The position numbers were made by a program, and so were the translations under genes. The notes below the pieces were generated by a model that was not told the origin of the DNA, did not search any database, and was given only the letters and a program-made list of their open reading frames with translations. A stretch of 64,000 nt of DNA from Undaria pinnatifida (lineage: Eukaryota > Sar > Phaeophyceae > Laminariales > Alariaceae): NCBI GenBank assembly GCA_012845835.1, contig JABAKD010000015.1, positions 11,933,845 to 11,997,844 of the forward strand, read 5' to 3'. This document shows, in pieces, positions 31,761 through 45,800 of this stretch; the stretch's first letter is position 1, and each line of letters opens with the position of its first letter.

Positions 31761-32639
31761 GTCTACAGCGGCACGGCTAAGACATCGTTAAGCCGTTTGC
31801 CTTGTTGTTGTTTGATCGGCCATCGTCATTGCCGACAACATCCAACGCCATCGATGGGTAAAACCGCCTCAGCCCGACATTTGCGTACGAATAGGGCTAG
31901 CGATAGGCATGGGATCGCATAGGATAAGTCACCCCACGCAGGCACACGCAGGCAAACGGGAGGGAAGGGGGGGCAGAGGAGGGAGTTGCATTAGACGCCT
32001 TTTTCGGGGGATGGGGACGGGCAGGTTGCGGAAGAGACAGTCGGGCGGGGGGGGGGGGAGGGGGCGGAACGAGGACTTGCCCCCTTTAAAACTGCACCGC
32101 CCCGCGTGGTTGTGGACAACGGTCTTGGGATTTGACTTTGAACTTTTCTTGCAGTTGGGGCTGGTTCGGTGCAACGCATACCTAGCTTGGCGGGTGAGCG
32201 CTTCCGTCGACAAGAAAAGCACACGCGTATCATCCACACGAACACTCACGCCCTTGCTGTGCTGTGCTGTGCTATGCTATGGTACTGGCCCTGTCATAAG
32301 ATTGAGCCCCGCGAGAAGGAAGCCCAGTCTGAGATGCTCGGGGTTAAAAGATAATTGGGTCGTGGCTAATTAGTACCAGTATAAAGTTATCGTGTTTAAC
32401 ATACCCATCTCAAATGAGAAAATCTAGCCCGCGCCATTACGCCGGTCGGAGTCTTCTCACGAGTATTCACGAGCACTCAGGGAGTTCTAACGAGTACTCA
32501 ACGAGTTTGCGGGCCAGTACTGTGTGCACGGGCGCAAGTATTGCGCCGTCGCGGCAGTATCCCCGTTTCTATCCCCGTTTCTGATTATGGAGGGCCGCTA
32601 CTATATGCACGGGCGCATGTGTCGTGTCATGACGGGCGG

Positions 32640-33060
32640 CTAAGGGTCTTGAATGCCTCAAGGCAGGCCAGAGGGTTTCGCGTTCTTCGAAAGAAGGCCT
32701 GGGGGTCTGGAGTTTTTCGAAGGGGGGCTGCAGGGTCCTCAAGGACTTCTAGAAGGCCTTGTGTGCTTTCAAGGAAGGGTTCAGGATGTCGCGTGCCTCA
32801 ACAGAAGGCTGTGAGGGACTGTCGCGCCTTGAAGGAAGACAAAAGGGTTTCCTGCCTGCTTCGAAGAAAAGCTAGAGGGTCTCGGGCGCTTCCTTCGGGA
32901 GGCTAACATTGAATGGTCTCGCGTGCTTTTCAAAGCGAAGGCCGGGGGTAGTCGTGTCCCTTAAAGGAAGGCTAGAGGCCTGCGTGCTTCAAGGGGAGGC
33001 TAAAGAGTCTTTCATGCTTCAGAGCGGGGCTATAGAGGGCCTCGCGTGCACGGGAGTGGC
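32640..33060 (+). repeat. ~33-bp minisatellite
   Basis: About twelve degenerate units around GCTAGAGGGTCTCGCGTGCTTCAAAGGAAG. Confidence 0.8.
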
Positions 33061-33828
33061 GACGTGCTGGAAACCGACCCCTTCTCACCGTTTACCTTTT
33101 TTCACGGTACCGTTCGCGGTGCTGTACCTTCAATCAGCACGATGGAGGTACCTATAGGCGGGGGGGCTACCGTATATGGCAGGCGTGAATCCGAGCTTGG
33201 TACATCTCTCAAGATTTTCCCCCTGCACTGCCACCGCCAAGCATTCATCATTGTCAACAACATGCTCCCGGGGGCAAGGGGGGGATAGATCAGGTACACC
33301 AGGTGTAGCAAAGGGTCAAGACGGGGTTGGCTTGATTCGCTTTCGTTTTTTTTTTGCTAAGCCGGGTGGATTCCGATAGTAAGCAATATGCTCGCTGGGG
33401 TTTTGCTCGAAACACGCGGGAGGGGGGGGGGGGGGGGGGGGGAGGGGGGGGGGATACCTGGTGCATCTTTACGGAGGGTGTGGTTGGTAGGAGTATTGTC
33501 TGTGACGGTGTTATTTCGGTAGACTGTATGATGACGAGGCAGGTAGGTTTTTATATGTGATGTGGACGATTGATGATTGATTGATGTTGATGACAATGGC
33601 GATGGAGTGGAGTGGGATGCACGTGAACGTTCAAGTAGGCGGCAAGGAGCGCGCCATTATGAGGATACCGTGATGCGGCCGTACATCACTGTAAATCCGG
33701 TAGCACAGTGGTAGCTGGGAAGGTTGATGCAGTGAGTGGTTCCACTCTGGACGGAAATGTAAGGATCTTTAGAATTTTCATATTAATACCCTCGACCGTT
33801 CCTGTTCAGTGGGTATATACCGTGGGTG

Positions 33829-34131
33829 TCTCCCTATAGTGCGGGTTGTATAGTGCCGATTTGTATTTTGCCGGCATAGTGCCTATTTGTATTGCCGGTA
33901 TAGTGCCGTTGAAATCGCTTGGCATGAGTGGAACCCGCTATGCTGGTACCAGTATCAGTACCATATCCAATAGTGCCGGTGTCGGGTATACCGGTGAAAT
34001 CGCTTGGCACAAGTGGAACCCGCTGTATTATACTAGACGTCACCGGCATCAGTTCTATACCTAACCGTGCCGGTGCCCCGTATACTGCCGTTCTTGTTGG
34101 CAGGCACACCCCGGCACCACAGTTCCGGACA
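33829..34131. mobile_element. pogo/Tigger-like MITE, long diverged copy
   Basis: GTCTCCCTATAGTGCGGGTT left, TTCCGGACACCCCCACTACT right. TGAAATCGCTTGGCACAAGTGGAACCCGCT occurs twice inside. Confidence 0.5.
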
Positions 34132-34969
34132 CCCCCACTACTCTAATTTCCCGTCCAGAGCGGTACGGTACAGTGCAGCACCAGCAGTACCAGTCAGTAG
34201 TAGCTGCGAGGAGGCAAGTCAACGGTTGTTGTTCGTGTTGCGTTCGTTGGTGTTGAGATGTTCGCTTTTACGGATGGGCGGACAAGGTCGGTACCGAAGT
34301 TTACTTTACTTGCTTTTTCTTGTCGACTTTTTTCTCTATATACAATACGCTGTGTTGTTGACGCGGGCGAAGGTTTGTTTCATATTTCTTGACACGATGA
34401 TGTTGACGCGTACGTAGAGTAGGTCACGGTCTTGTTTTTTTCGGTTTTATTTGTCCCTCGGGGAGAAATCAGGAAAATCAAGCCAATCAGAAGGAGGAAA
34501 AGGGCAGGGGCGGGGAATGAAAATACCCATCGGCGTGATCGAGGGAGCTAATTTTTGAGTCGAGTGGTGTCGGGTGCCAGCACGCTGATGGGACGTAATC
34601 TCTGCGCTCGGTATTTATATTTTTTAATTCGGACGCGTTCTACGATAGAGGTGCAACACCACTTCTTTTCTTAATACTACCCCTAACTTTAGGAGGAGCT
34701 TAAGACCTCTCCCAAAAACTGATTCAAGAGATGAACAAAACCGCTTTGATCCCGGATGAAAACATCCCATGGCCTAGGTATGGAACGAGAATCATGCACA
34801 AAGAGGGACCCATTATTATTTATGTTTTCCCCCGACGATAGTATTAGTAGGTTAAGGAGCCCCGCCATCGAGAAAACCATGTTTGCCAAAATAAGGTATA
34901 CCTCTATTGTTGCACACGTCCGTTATCGTGGTACCATCAGGAAGAGGCAGTTGGATACCATGGTAGCTA

Positions 34970-35279
34970 ACACCCAGTCAGTGCTGTTTCTGGAGTGGCC
35001 ACACCAGAAGACAGTGTGACTCATTGGCGCTGTCATCCGTAAGCGAGAAAGTGCGCACAAGGTGCTGACGTCGGTCTTGCGAGCGGTTCTTGGAAGGATG
35101 AGGTGCACCCTTCATGCGACTCGCCGAACACCTCACGGGCGCTTCGTGCTTGGTGCAAGCAATGTCTGCCTGGTTGGTGAAAACCCGACGTGCTCCGTCG
35201 CGGTATAGTAGGGATGTGAGGGTCTATGGTCATAAGACTACGGCCGTGCACAATTTGAGTACACCCCCCCCCCCCCCAC
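34970..35279 (+). mobile_element. ~310-bp C-tailed dispersed element, full copy
   Basis: Best match to 14350-14655, ending in a 15-base C run. Contains GTTGGTGAAAACCCGACGTG and GGGATGTGAGGGTCTATGGT. Confidence 0.65.
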
Positions 35280-36079
35280 GCCCGATTAGAAAGCTATGTA
35301 CGGTTACCGCAAGACGTGCTTGTGTGGTTACGCTGCAAAAACTATTAACACTGCACGTACGTGTGCTTGTGGATTTAACGACTACGACGACGACAAAAAA
35401 ACTGTTTGCAGTGTTGCTGTCTTGACATGCTCTCCCGTTCTTTTTGTGTTTGGTTTGCGCCTAACGCTGCAACTTTTTTGCCGGGAACAAACACGTAAAC
35501 GAAAGGCTAGCTATCTGGTCTTCGTGACATGTTTTGGCTATGAACGGTACTGGTTTGACTTCTAAAATTGAAGTCTTTCTTCCGGGAAATCTGTCAAATA
35601 CATTCATGCTACGAATTATTCTACCCGCATCTTTCATCTGCTGAAGAAGCAGAACATCGAATCGATCGGTCGTGTACTCCGCCACCACTTGTCAGCAAGA
35701 AATACAGGGTGTTGGCAAAATACGCTAAGTCAAGATAAAGAGGTTATCAACACCGCGAACAGGACCCAAATCACGTTGTTCCAAGTACAGCATGTTGTTC
35801 CATAAGAGCGATAGAGGGCAGTTAATCCAGCTAGCTGGTTTAAGCTGGTTGGCATCGCCGACAAGATGACACCAACTAATCATTCATCCTTTCTCTACAT
35901 CGGGGTAAAATATCGTCACCGAAAGGTATGGATGTGAAATTTGACGACCGATGACGCTTCTCCTCATGCCATCGGCTAAGGTGCAGCTGGCAGCTGTGCC
36001 CGATCCGCGAAGAGGCCTCTTACGAGTGAGGGTGAATCAAGATCTTTTAGGCTAATGTCGACCGCCTCAGCTACTGGTG

Positions 36080-36610
36080 AATCAAGATCAACGGCGAGCA
36101 CAACCTGGACCAACTGTGCTCATCTTTTAGAACCACTGTGCTTTAACGAGAGACGGTGACATATCAGAACAAGGCCCGCTTTGTGCTGAAGACCAAGCTT
36201 GGCGATAACCCAGCCAGATAACAAGAGGAGGTTAACCTGGTACCAGATAATAGATCACAGCGCCACGCCCGTGTGTGACATGCTCAGCAGCTTTTGGTTC
36301 GTTAATATTGCGCTGCAACAGGCGAAAAAAAAAAACAAATACATTCAGAGTTGAATTGGGGTCCCAACTGATGGATGCAACATCCACGGCGAACACAACC
36401 TGGCCCAACCGAATTTTTCAGAAAACTTGCGGTCAAAAATCAGAGGGTTGCGTATCAGAACAAGGCCAGATTTAAGCAGCGCCCAGCCTCGTCATAACCC
36501 GGCCACACGCGTACAAGATGGGTAGGTATTTCGTACCTCGTCTACCACAGCAGTGCCACGCTGGTGTGTGATATTGTGAGCAGTCTTGCGTCCGTTGTGA
36601 CGCCGCCCCG
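36080..36610 (+). repeat. Direct duplication of ~250 bp
   Basis: 36080-36310 and 36365-36610 share ACGGCGAGCACAACCTGGAC, TATCAGAACAAGGCCCGCTT, ATAACCCAGCCA and GTGTGTGACATGCTCAGCAG, in order, with small changes. Confidence 0.75.
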
Positions 36611-36906
36611 TCAATCGAGTCGAACAAACCGACAAAAGATGCCGCGTAGCTTCCACTTAATGGGTTGTTTTTTTTAAGGAAAAAATGGTTTGTCCAAAAA
36701 CCCTCCCTTCAATCGTTCATTGGTCGAAAAACCCCGCTCCAATCGCGCACCCTGGTCTGTGAAACCACAAAAAAAGAGTGTCGGCGAAATCCTTGATTTC
36801 ACGGCTGAGGTGTGTCGTTATAAAAATAAAAATAAAGACGGCAGCATTGCTGCTGGGCCGCTGGACCCCCCCCCTCATCTCCCCCTCCACGACGAAAACA
36901 CCTCCG

Positions 36907-37091
36907 TCATGGGAGCAGCCATCCTGCGCCGGGCAAGGCCTTGACCGCTCGCTTTGCCCTGCCGTTGACGGCCCTCAGCGCCTTGATGTGTGGCTCGTCC
37001 TCCTCTAGAGGGATGATGGAAACAGGTTGGCCAACCCCCAAGCGTTTGACCACCGCGTTGACAGCTTCTACGCCCGTCACGAACGCTTTCT
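36907..37091 (-). CDS. Oxidoreductase exon 13 (stop)
   Basis: Residues 526-585 and TGA. KAFVTGVEAVNAVVKRLGVG is the C-terminal FAD-contacting helix, followed by EEDEPHIKALRAVN. The acceptor is TTGGCAG. The intron upstream of it carries partial copies of the ~310-bp C-tailed repeat. Confidence 0.93.
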
Positions 37092-39792
37092 CTGCCAAGA
37101 GGGAACACAGCAGGGCGATCGGGGGGAGGGTATACTGATTTAACTCATAGCCACAGTCGTATAGCCATAGGCCCACGCATCCCGACAATGCCGGGACGGA
37201 GTACGTCGGGGTTTCATCGACCAGGCAGGCATTGCGTGCGGGGGGTGGCGGGAGTGGTAATCATATCACACTTATGCATGGCCGTAGTCCTTAGGACCAT
37301 AGACCCTCGCATGCCTACAATGCAGGGACGAAGCACGTCAGATTTTCACCGACCATGCACAGGGGGGGGTGTGTGCTCATTGGCTGCTTGCCTGCCATTT
37401 GACCATCGGCCACGCACCCTTTTCGAGACGGTGCACCGTTCCAACTCCTAATAGAGACATCTCCAACACTTGTTTTTTCATGTATGACATGAAAATATTT
37501 TGCTTACTATGATTCTCATATCCCCTTCCCGCTGTGGGCGGCTGGGGGGGGGTACTCATGTCATGCATGCATGGCCGTAGTCGTATGACCATATGGTATA
37601 GAGCCTCGCATCCTATAACGCCGGGACGGAGCAGGTCGGATTTTCAACGACCAAGAAGAGACATCGCTTGCACCAAGCACGAGGCGCCAGGAGATTTTCG
37701 GCGACTCGCATGAAGCGTGAGGTGCACCCTATCAAGAACCACTTGTGGGGCGGACTTCGGCACCTTTTACGTACTTTCTTGCGAACAGCCGATTTCGAAC
37801 GAATACAAAAAAAAAGCGGCGTGGCCACTTCCAGAGACACCAATGGGTATACTACATGACTGCCTCGTGGATGCTTTGCCTTACACACGCCACGCGAGGG
37901 GTGGGAGGTGACTGTTACGTATATACAATCGACAAACGAACCGACGACAAAGACGATAATATAGCAAAAAAAGGCTTCGTACACAATCGACAAACGAACC
38001 GACGACAAAGACAATAATTGAGAAAAAAAAGGCTTCGTCATGAAGTGGTCCTCGCCTTGTGAGAAGCTGCCATGGTGACTGATGACCCAGTCCCCGCTCA
38101 TGAACATGTTGGGTATTGGGGTTTCACAAGTTGGCATGCTTTCATACGATCCGGGAGAGAAGTGTGTCACCCCCTGTGCGATCCTCACGACGCTGTAGTC
38201 AATCACCTGAGCAGAATTTGGACAGCCGCCGGAAAAAAGCGATATAGTTTAGATTTAAAAAAAGTTTGTTCATCTTATATTCCTACCCAACGCCCAAAAC
38301 CAGTGACAACAAAGACCTTCTCCAAAGGCAAACCTGGCAGGCTTTCATCTCTGCCGGCATAGAAGTCACCGACGGTCATACCTTCGCTCTCCCCACCGCC
38401 GGCACGCACGCTGCGATGTCGCGTTGAACCTGTTACGAGCACAGGCAAACCGAGACCAAACGTACAGTAGCGACGGGAACAGGAAGAGAGATGGGACTGT
38501 GAAGGTTTTACCTAATTTACGGGGTAAAATGTCGATCCATCACCCCGCCCAGGGTAATCCATACACAACAGTACCCTGCCCTCGGAATGGCGAGATCTTT
38601 GGGAGGTATCGGTTGACAAATCTCCGTATTCGGTCACATGCGCATACCTAAGCCCCGTTCCAAATCGGTTGACAGATCTCCGTATTCGTTCACATGCGCA
38701 TACCTAAGCTCCGTTTCAATTCCTGGGGATCGAGAGGAGATATATGTTTAGGACGCATGCGCAAGTATGTCTATCAAAGAAGCGCTGGGAGCGAGATTCG
38801 AACCGCTGTTCCCGACGACGTCAAGTGTGAAGGTGTTGCCTACCAAGCTACAGGGCTGAAGATCGACCGATTATCCATCCCCACAGGTAAATTTTATGGG
38901 AGAAAAGGGGGAAGCGGTAGCAGGTGGCTGGAAGACGACGCCAAGTAAAGTGCGTCGCGAAAAAAAAAAGGCAACATTTGTCTTCGTCGGTGGACTGCAG
39001 CGGATCCCGAACTGGGAATCAGGGCGGGTCGACGTACTCATACGTCCGTAGGCCATTGCGGCGCCGTTGTTCTGGCAACGGAGATCAAACTAACAAACGA
39101 TACATACGTGGAAGTGCGGTTGGGTTGACTCCGTTGGACGTGCATCACGTGCACTAGTGCATCACGCTCTTGGTGACACTCGACGTGCTCGGGAAAAGAA
39201 ACAAGCAATACTCTTCGGAGAGATTAATCCGGATGCCCCTGGGGGAAGTGCGGTGAGCTTAAGCTTCCATGTTACCCCTTCGCCGGGGATGTAAAAAAAA
39301 AACAGCATCCTGGCTGATCTTGGCAACAAGGTCCTCGTCGGCCTATAGGGGAAACTGATCGGCGTGGTAAAAATCTTCCTCAAGCACTGTTCAGGCGCTT
39401 TGGCCAAGGGAGTCGTACACCGTAGTCACCAAAAACTAAACGATAAAATATATGCACTGTACTGCGTATACATAGCACATAATATATCAAACAAAACATA
39501 ATCATGTAGTCCGTGGCTGACCTTGGCGACAAGGTCCTCGTCGGACTGCGGGAGCAGCTGATCGGCATGGTAAAAGTCCGCTTCAAGCACGGTCCCCGCG
39601 CTCTGACTAAGGGAATCGTGCATCGTGCTTAGGTCGAAGAACGTCCAGCCCGTCGTCTTGTCGAACCCGAAGCAGGCGTTGCTAAAAAAACAATCAACAG
39701 CCGTCAGGGCAAATAGCCAGAGGTGCGCCACGTCCGGGATTTAAGCAGGGGTAGTGTTGGTTGAAAGAGACGGAGGAAGGAGGGGGAGAGAG

Positions 39793-39823
<31 letters not shown>

Positions 39824-42800
39824 AGGAGGGGGGAGGGAGGGAAGAATAAGTGAGAGCGGACGGAGAGCGGGGAAGGGTGAGAGGCGGGGTGAGGGGGAAG
39901 AGAGGGGGGAGTGAGGGGGGGGTGTTTCTTGCTGATCTAAAGCCTTTTACTGTGTATATTGCGAAAGCTATCTCATTCTAACTCCTACGATTTCGTCCCC
40001 GAAAACATGAGTGCTACACTATCGTCGAAACGCCTCATGCTTCACCACTCTACTATTCAATATTGCACAATATTCCCGACGATAGTGTAGTAAAACTATT
40101 CCAAATACACCAGCTGCGAGTTCGATCAATATGATGGGTCGATGCTCATATTTGCAAGCTGCGTGATGCTCCCGCCGCGCGTTGTTACAGATGTATTACT
40201 CTTTCAAGATACGATAGATCAATCGCCCCCCTGGATGTTGGCGACTCTGTTTGTATGTCATTTGCCTCTGAAACGTGTGTGTAAACCTAACCAGGCTACA
40301 GCAGTATAGTATATACGAGGATCCCCTCCAAGAAGAAACATTTTGACAAAACAAAGTGCTCCTTCTATCATAGCACGCTTCAACCCCCAACCCAAAAAAA
40401 ACGCCTTGTATGACTGGCTCACCTTTGGTAGGGAACTCTGACCCTCCTGTCCAGGTACAGTCTCACCGCCAAGGCATCCACAGACCTGAAGGAAAATCAC
40501 GGCACAACACGTAAAAACGGGTCACGCGAATCAACGCCAAACGAAAATATCGGCTCCAAGGATTGACCATTCCCCTGACAGTGCGGCTGTGTGTTGGCTG
40601 GCTGTACTATTCGTGAGTGATAGTACCTAATAGTGAGTCGCCGACTAGGTATTAGATCGCTACGTGTTACAGTTGGTTGCAGCGATGCCAACTGTCCGGC
40701 TAGTTAGTTTTTTTTCTGTTAATAGGAAGGCTGCAGTACCAGTAACTGCTCAGCGGTGAGTGAGCTTGAGCTACGTACAGCAGGGATCCATTACCCTCCT
40801 GAAGAAAGTCGCGTCAATTTGGCGTCGAGGACCAGTTTCTTATTATGTCGGCAGGCCATTATTGGCTGTTACATACCTGGTAGGATTTGGTACAGCATAG
40901 TGCTAAAGTCGTGGGCTACAGAACGAATACCCTACGTTAGCAATATTAAAAATATCTAAACATCAACATAAATAGGCCAAACTGAAGCAACTCGTACATG
41001 TAACGTGATTACCAGAGCCATAACACAAATACCTGAGCTAAGGTAGGACATTTTCGCTAAGGTTGGTTATCCTGGAGAAATAGAGCAGACACGACAGCCC
41101 GCGGGAATATCCCTAACAATGCCCCTGACGCCGTAGGAAAAAGTACAAGAAAAAAATCACACGTCGGACAGGTAATCGATCCCCAGATGATGATCCAGAT
41201 CTTGCAGGATGATTTGTATGGGCTAGTTCATGTTGCCGGGTGGGAGCCGCACGATCTGCATGGTCTAGCACATGGTTCCGGGGTTGGATCTGTACTCCAC
41301 ATACACAGATCATGCGCAATATTTCCGAACGGCAGATACAGGATCTACTGTAGATAATCTATATGATCGATATGATCTATGTGATCTAGATGTATATGCA
41401 AAATATGATATATACATATATTTTTTGATAATATATATTTTTGATCGCTGCTCTCCGTCGGCCGAGTGTTTCTTCTCGCACTTTTGGCCGCGGGGCAAGC
41501 TAGCCTGCCAATGGGTAAATTATGAAGCATGTCTGGATTTCGGCGGAGCTCCGTGGCAGCGCTCGGCGCATTAAACGTCGCTTAGCTGGCTCTGTTTGGC
41601 AAGGGATTGCGTTCCGCCTCCCTGAGACGAGCAGGTCACTTGGAACACCCCAACCTGCTTTTCAAAATTTGATATTTTGATAAACTTCTACAATTTTTTG
41701 TTCTTCGTTGTTTTGTTCGTAAAAAAATGGCCCGCTAATCATCTAACCTCAGCAGAAGCATAGCAGCAGTGTCAGCAACTACCCGGACTAAATTAACCTC
41801 AGCAGCAACACAACAGCAGCAGTAGCAGCAGCATACAGCAGTAGTAGCAGCAGTGCACATGTGGATCAGATTAGTGTGGGGTTTGGGGGCGAGCCGCCCT
41901 CGGCCTTTTCGGCCCCGGATCTCGACGTGGGTGCGTGGGCATGGGTGCAGACAAGGGTAAACCGGCCTGCGCTCTCCCGCCGCGCGGGCGGCCGCTCGTC
42001 GAGGCAGGAGCGAAAGCGTCTGTGGGCGTGGTTGACTCGGTGTGTTTATTTTTTCTCTTGCGGGGTAACTAGACGTGTCCGAATGTAAGGACCGTTTCTA
42101 CTTCAACAAAAATATATATCCCGGTATTATATTTCGGGACAGAGCGATGGCAGCAGGAGGAGGCTGGGAGGTAGAGGCCGGGAGCAGCCGAGTATTGGAA
42201 CGAGCGCCGCAGGGCACGGCTTGCATCTCTCCGCGCGGGAGACGGGGTTACAGGGACATAGAGCGGGGAAAGGTTGTAAGATGGCTCCGAGCGCGGCAAG
42301 GGTGGCAGGCATCGTGCGCACAGCATGCACGCGAGTCTCGACCAGGCCACGTCTTTTTTGGGGGGCAGAGTGGAACCATGGGTAGGCTTCAAGGATATAT
42401 AACTGCTTATTAACGATAGCCAAGCTCAGGCCAAAATCGGGTACAGTTCTATTTCAGCGTTCGCCACGCGTCCAGGACGCCATCTGATTGGCTGGGTGGA
42501 TCGGTTCTGGGTATGTTGCTATTATCGTACACACATATCATACACACATACATTTCTGACCACATGCATCAAGTAGTCGCGGGTTCACGCGGGAACACCT
42601 TCGATCTAGCTCTACTTTCTACGGGCCCCGGGGGCTAAACGGGGAGTACATCAAGGTTTCGGTTCCCCTCAAACACAGTACCAATGCGTTAAACACTACT
42701 ACCTTCAACTCACGGAACCACGTACACGTACGCCACACATGCCGAAATTGTTGCCACCAACCAATTAATTATTGTACAACATCCAAGAGCGACTGATATT

Positions 42801-45800
42801 GGCTGGTCAACCCTATCCATTACCACCAAGTGCAAACACGAATGTGACGCATACTACTATATAGCAACGAGCACAACTATTCCACGTACGGTATACGAAC
42901 ACAGCATCCCCTGACCACTACTTGTAATAATTCGGTTGCGCGTACATCATCAGTATAATGTGCACCCACCGCTATCACTCTCTTCCCGCTGATTACTACT
43001 ACTGCTGCTGCTGCTACTACTACTAGTACTACTCTTTCTTTGGAGCAATGCACTAATAGCTCATGCCACACGTTTCCTCTAAGAAGAGCAGTGGGGTTTA
43101 TCTATGTGAGTACGCGTAACACCATCATAGGTGGGAATATATGTATACGTGTGTTACCGGTGTCTCCCTTTTCATACGCCGACGCCCCCGGGATTTGACG
43201 TTACACACATACATCCCGAAGGGAAACATTGTATTATATATACGATGTACATGATCTATATGATCTATATGATCTATATGATGTAAATGATCTAGGTCAT
43301 GATCTGTCCGAGGTGTGCAAGTGATACACACCACACCACCGCAGCAAACCGTACGAATAGCGCGAACACCCGAGCCACCGGCTGCAATAGAAATACCTCA
43401 GCTATAGCATGAGCACACGAGCTACAACACAAACATACTTGAGCTACAACACGCTGTAAACAAGAACCTGAGCCACACTACAACATTATTCACCTGAGGT
43501 TCATCATCTTGGAGAAAAACGGCAGCCGGGACAGGCCGGGCGCGGCCCTAACGATGCCTTTCACGCCGTTGATGCCCACCGCCGACACCACAGCGTCGGC
43601 CTGAAACGTCTCGTCCCCGCATGACACGGAAGTAACGCTTCCCGTATCAGGGCAAACCCCAATGTCGGTTACCCGCCTGCGCCGGTGTCGCACGCGGATG
43701 CGAATGGTTGCTCCATTGTTTATTAACTTACCCAATAGGGTCAATTCTATAACTGCAGGGTAAACACGGGCAACATAGGCGCAACACAACCGCTGACACT
43801 GCCGGGCAGGTCGGAAAAGTTTCGTCCCCGCATGACACGGAAGTAACGCCTCCCGTACAAGGGAAAACCCCTATGTCGGTCACTCACCTGTGTTGGTGCT
43901 GCACGCGGCAGCGAAATGATTCGTCTACAAGCCTATTCGGTAGGTTAGGGTCAACGATAGGGTTAACGATTCATGAGGGTTAATGGCTAATGGGCTGATA
44001 ACCATAAGTTCTGAAAAGTTAATGGGTCAATATCGTTACAGTACAGCGGTGACAACACCCACAGGGTTAGCAGAGTTAACATCCGGCTAACAGAGGGTTA
44101 ACACAAGACCCCATACAGTGGGACGCGAGTCGACGAGGGAGCAAAATGCTGAATTATTCTCGCGATAGAAGTAAAGGCACGTACCGTAGTGGGGAGGGGG
44201 CAGAAGGCTCCCCCCGCTCGCTATGTGACCCCTGATCTGAGTTACTACTGGGAGGGAGCGCGAGAGTAGTGCGAGGATTATAAATGGGATAGAAAAGAAA
44301 GAAGGGTTAACATAGGGCTATTTGTATGGGGTTAACGATAGTGTTAACACGGGGGCAGTCCCAACGATGCACTCCACGCCGCTAATGCTCACGCCGATAC
44401 CACAGCGTCGGCCTGAAATATTTCGTCCGAGCATGACACGGCAGTGATGCTTTCCGCATCAGGGAAGACCCCGATACTACCCATCTGGTGCTGTCCGTGG
44501 ACGCGAATGGGTTACCGGTAGTCTTTGATCCCAGGTTTGTAAAGTGGAGAACACCACCGATGGAACCTAAATCATAGAGGCCGATGAATCGGTGTTTTTT
44601 CGATCGGTCGGCTTGCTTGATTTGTCGGAGTGGAGGCTAAAATAAAGAACTTTCGGCGATAGGCCTACTAGTCGAGGGTGGTTAGATGTCTCCCCTGGTT
44701 TGACGTATCGACAAGTTTGTGCGAGCGGAGCGAGGGATTGGTTCATTCACCTTTTCGATCATTTTCTCGCCACTCACCTTTCCACGAGCACCTTGGCGCC
44801 GTTCTCCTCTATCCGCTTCACCCACGGCTTGAAGATCATCTCACCAGTTGTGCCGCGGCACCATTTCACGTCGAAGTCTGCTTGGTGTGCGAGGATGAAA
44901 AAGTAAAGCATGCCCAATGCACCTGCAAACAAAAACACAAAAACAAAATCACAGACTCATAACTCAGGGGAGACAGCGATCTATTATATCCTACAGTATT
45001 GGTTTAGGTTGCCGCGGATCATTCAATGTAAGTATTGGATTAACGAAGAGACCGACCAGCAGGTGGCGGGGGAATCAATGACCGGCCGACCGATCGACCG
45101 ACCAATTGTAGAAGAAACCAACCAGTAATTGGCGGCGGAATCAACGATTGGCCGACAAACCGACCGACCGACCGACCGACCGACGAACAGATTAACTCGT
45201 AGGTAGCGGCGGAATCAATGACCGACCGACCTAGAGACCTAACTAACCACCGACTGACGAACAGACCGACAAGCAGGTAGCGACGCAACCAATGGTCGAT
45301 TGACGAACAGACCGACCAGTAATAAGAGGCGGAATGACTGACTACCGATCAACCGCTCGAATGGCGACTGACGAACAAACTGACCCGTAGATACCGGCGG
45401 AGTCAATGACCGACCAACTACTGACCGACCGACCGACTGACCGACGAACCTGCCGCGCTGCACTGCTCCCCCGGCGCAAAGAGGCCGACCAGTAGCATCG
45501 GCTCGAATGCGTCCTTGTACAGCCTTTCCGAACACCCCATCATCTTGAAAAGTTCCCTGGCCGTGTACTTATCGTACCTACCGCAGAATATTGCGATGCA
45601 AACACGAAAAGGCTGAAGGACGCAAACAAAACGTTTTTGAACAGTTACCCCTGCAGGACTGCACCCCCGTTTCTTGGACAAATGGCCTGAAGATAGAGAT
45701 AGATATTGTTCACGTTAAGTGTGGTCTTGAAGGGATAAAAGCTGCAGAATAAAGGGTGTGAACGTTAGATGCCGTAAAACAGTTTTGGAGCATGGTACGA

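Larger units (their letters stand above)
27926..36906. other. Intergenic region between the bromodomain and oxidoreductase genes
   Basis: No supported gene. Mostly minisatellites (28757-29100, 31060-31760, 32640-33060), MITEs, a C-tailed element (34970-35279) and G or C runs. Long minus-strand frames at 28007-28762 and 30866-31723 are low-complexity and change meaning freely between frames. Confidence 0.55.

Noticed and set aside
38770-38860. Possible tRNA on the minus strand with GGTTCGAATC
   Set aside because: Six of seven acceptor pairs can form, but the anticodon and T stems fail. Probably a tRNA-like fragment or coincidence.
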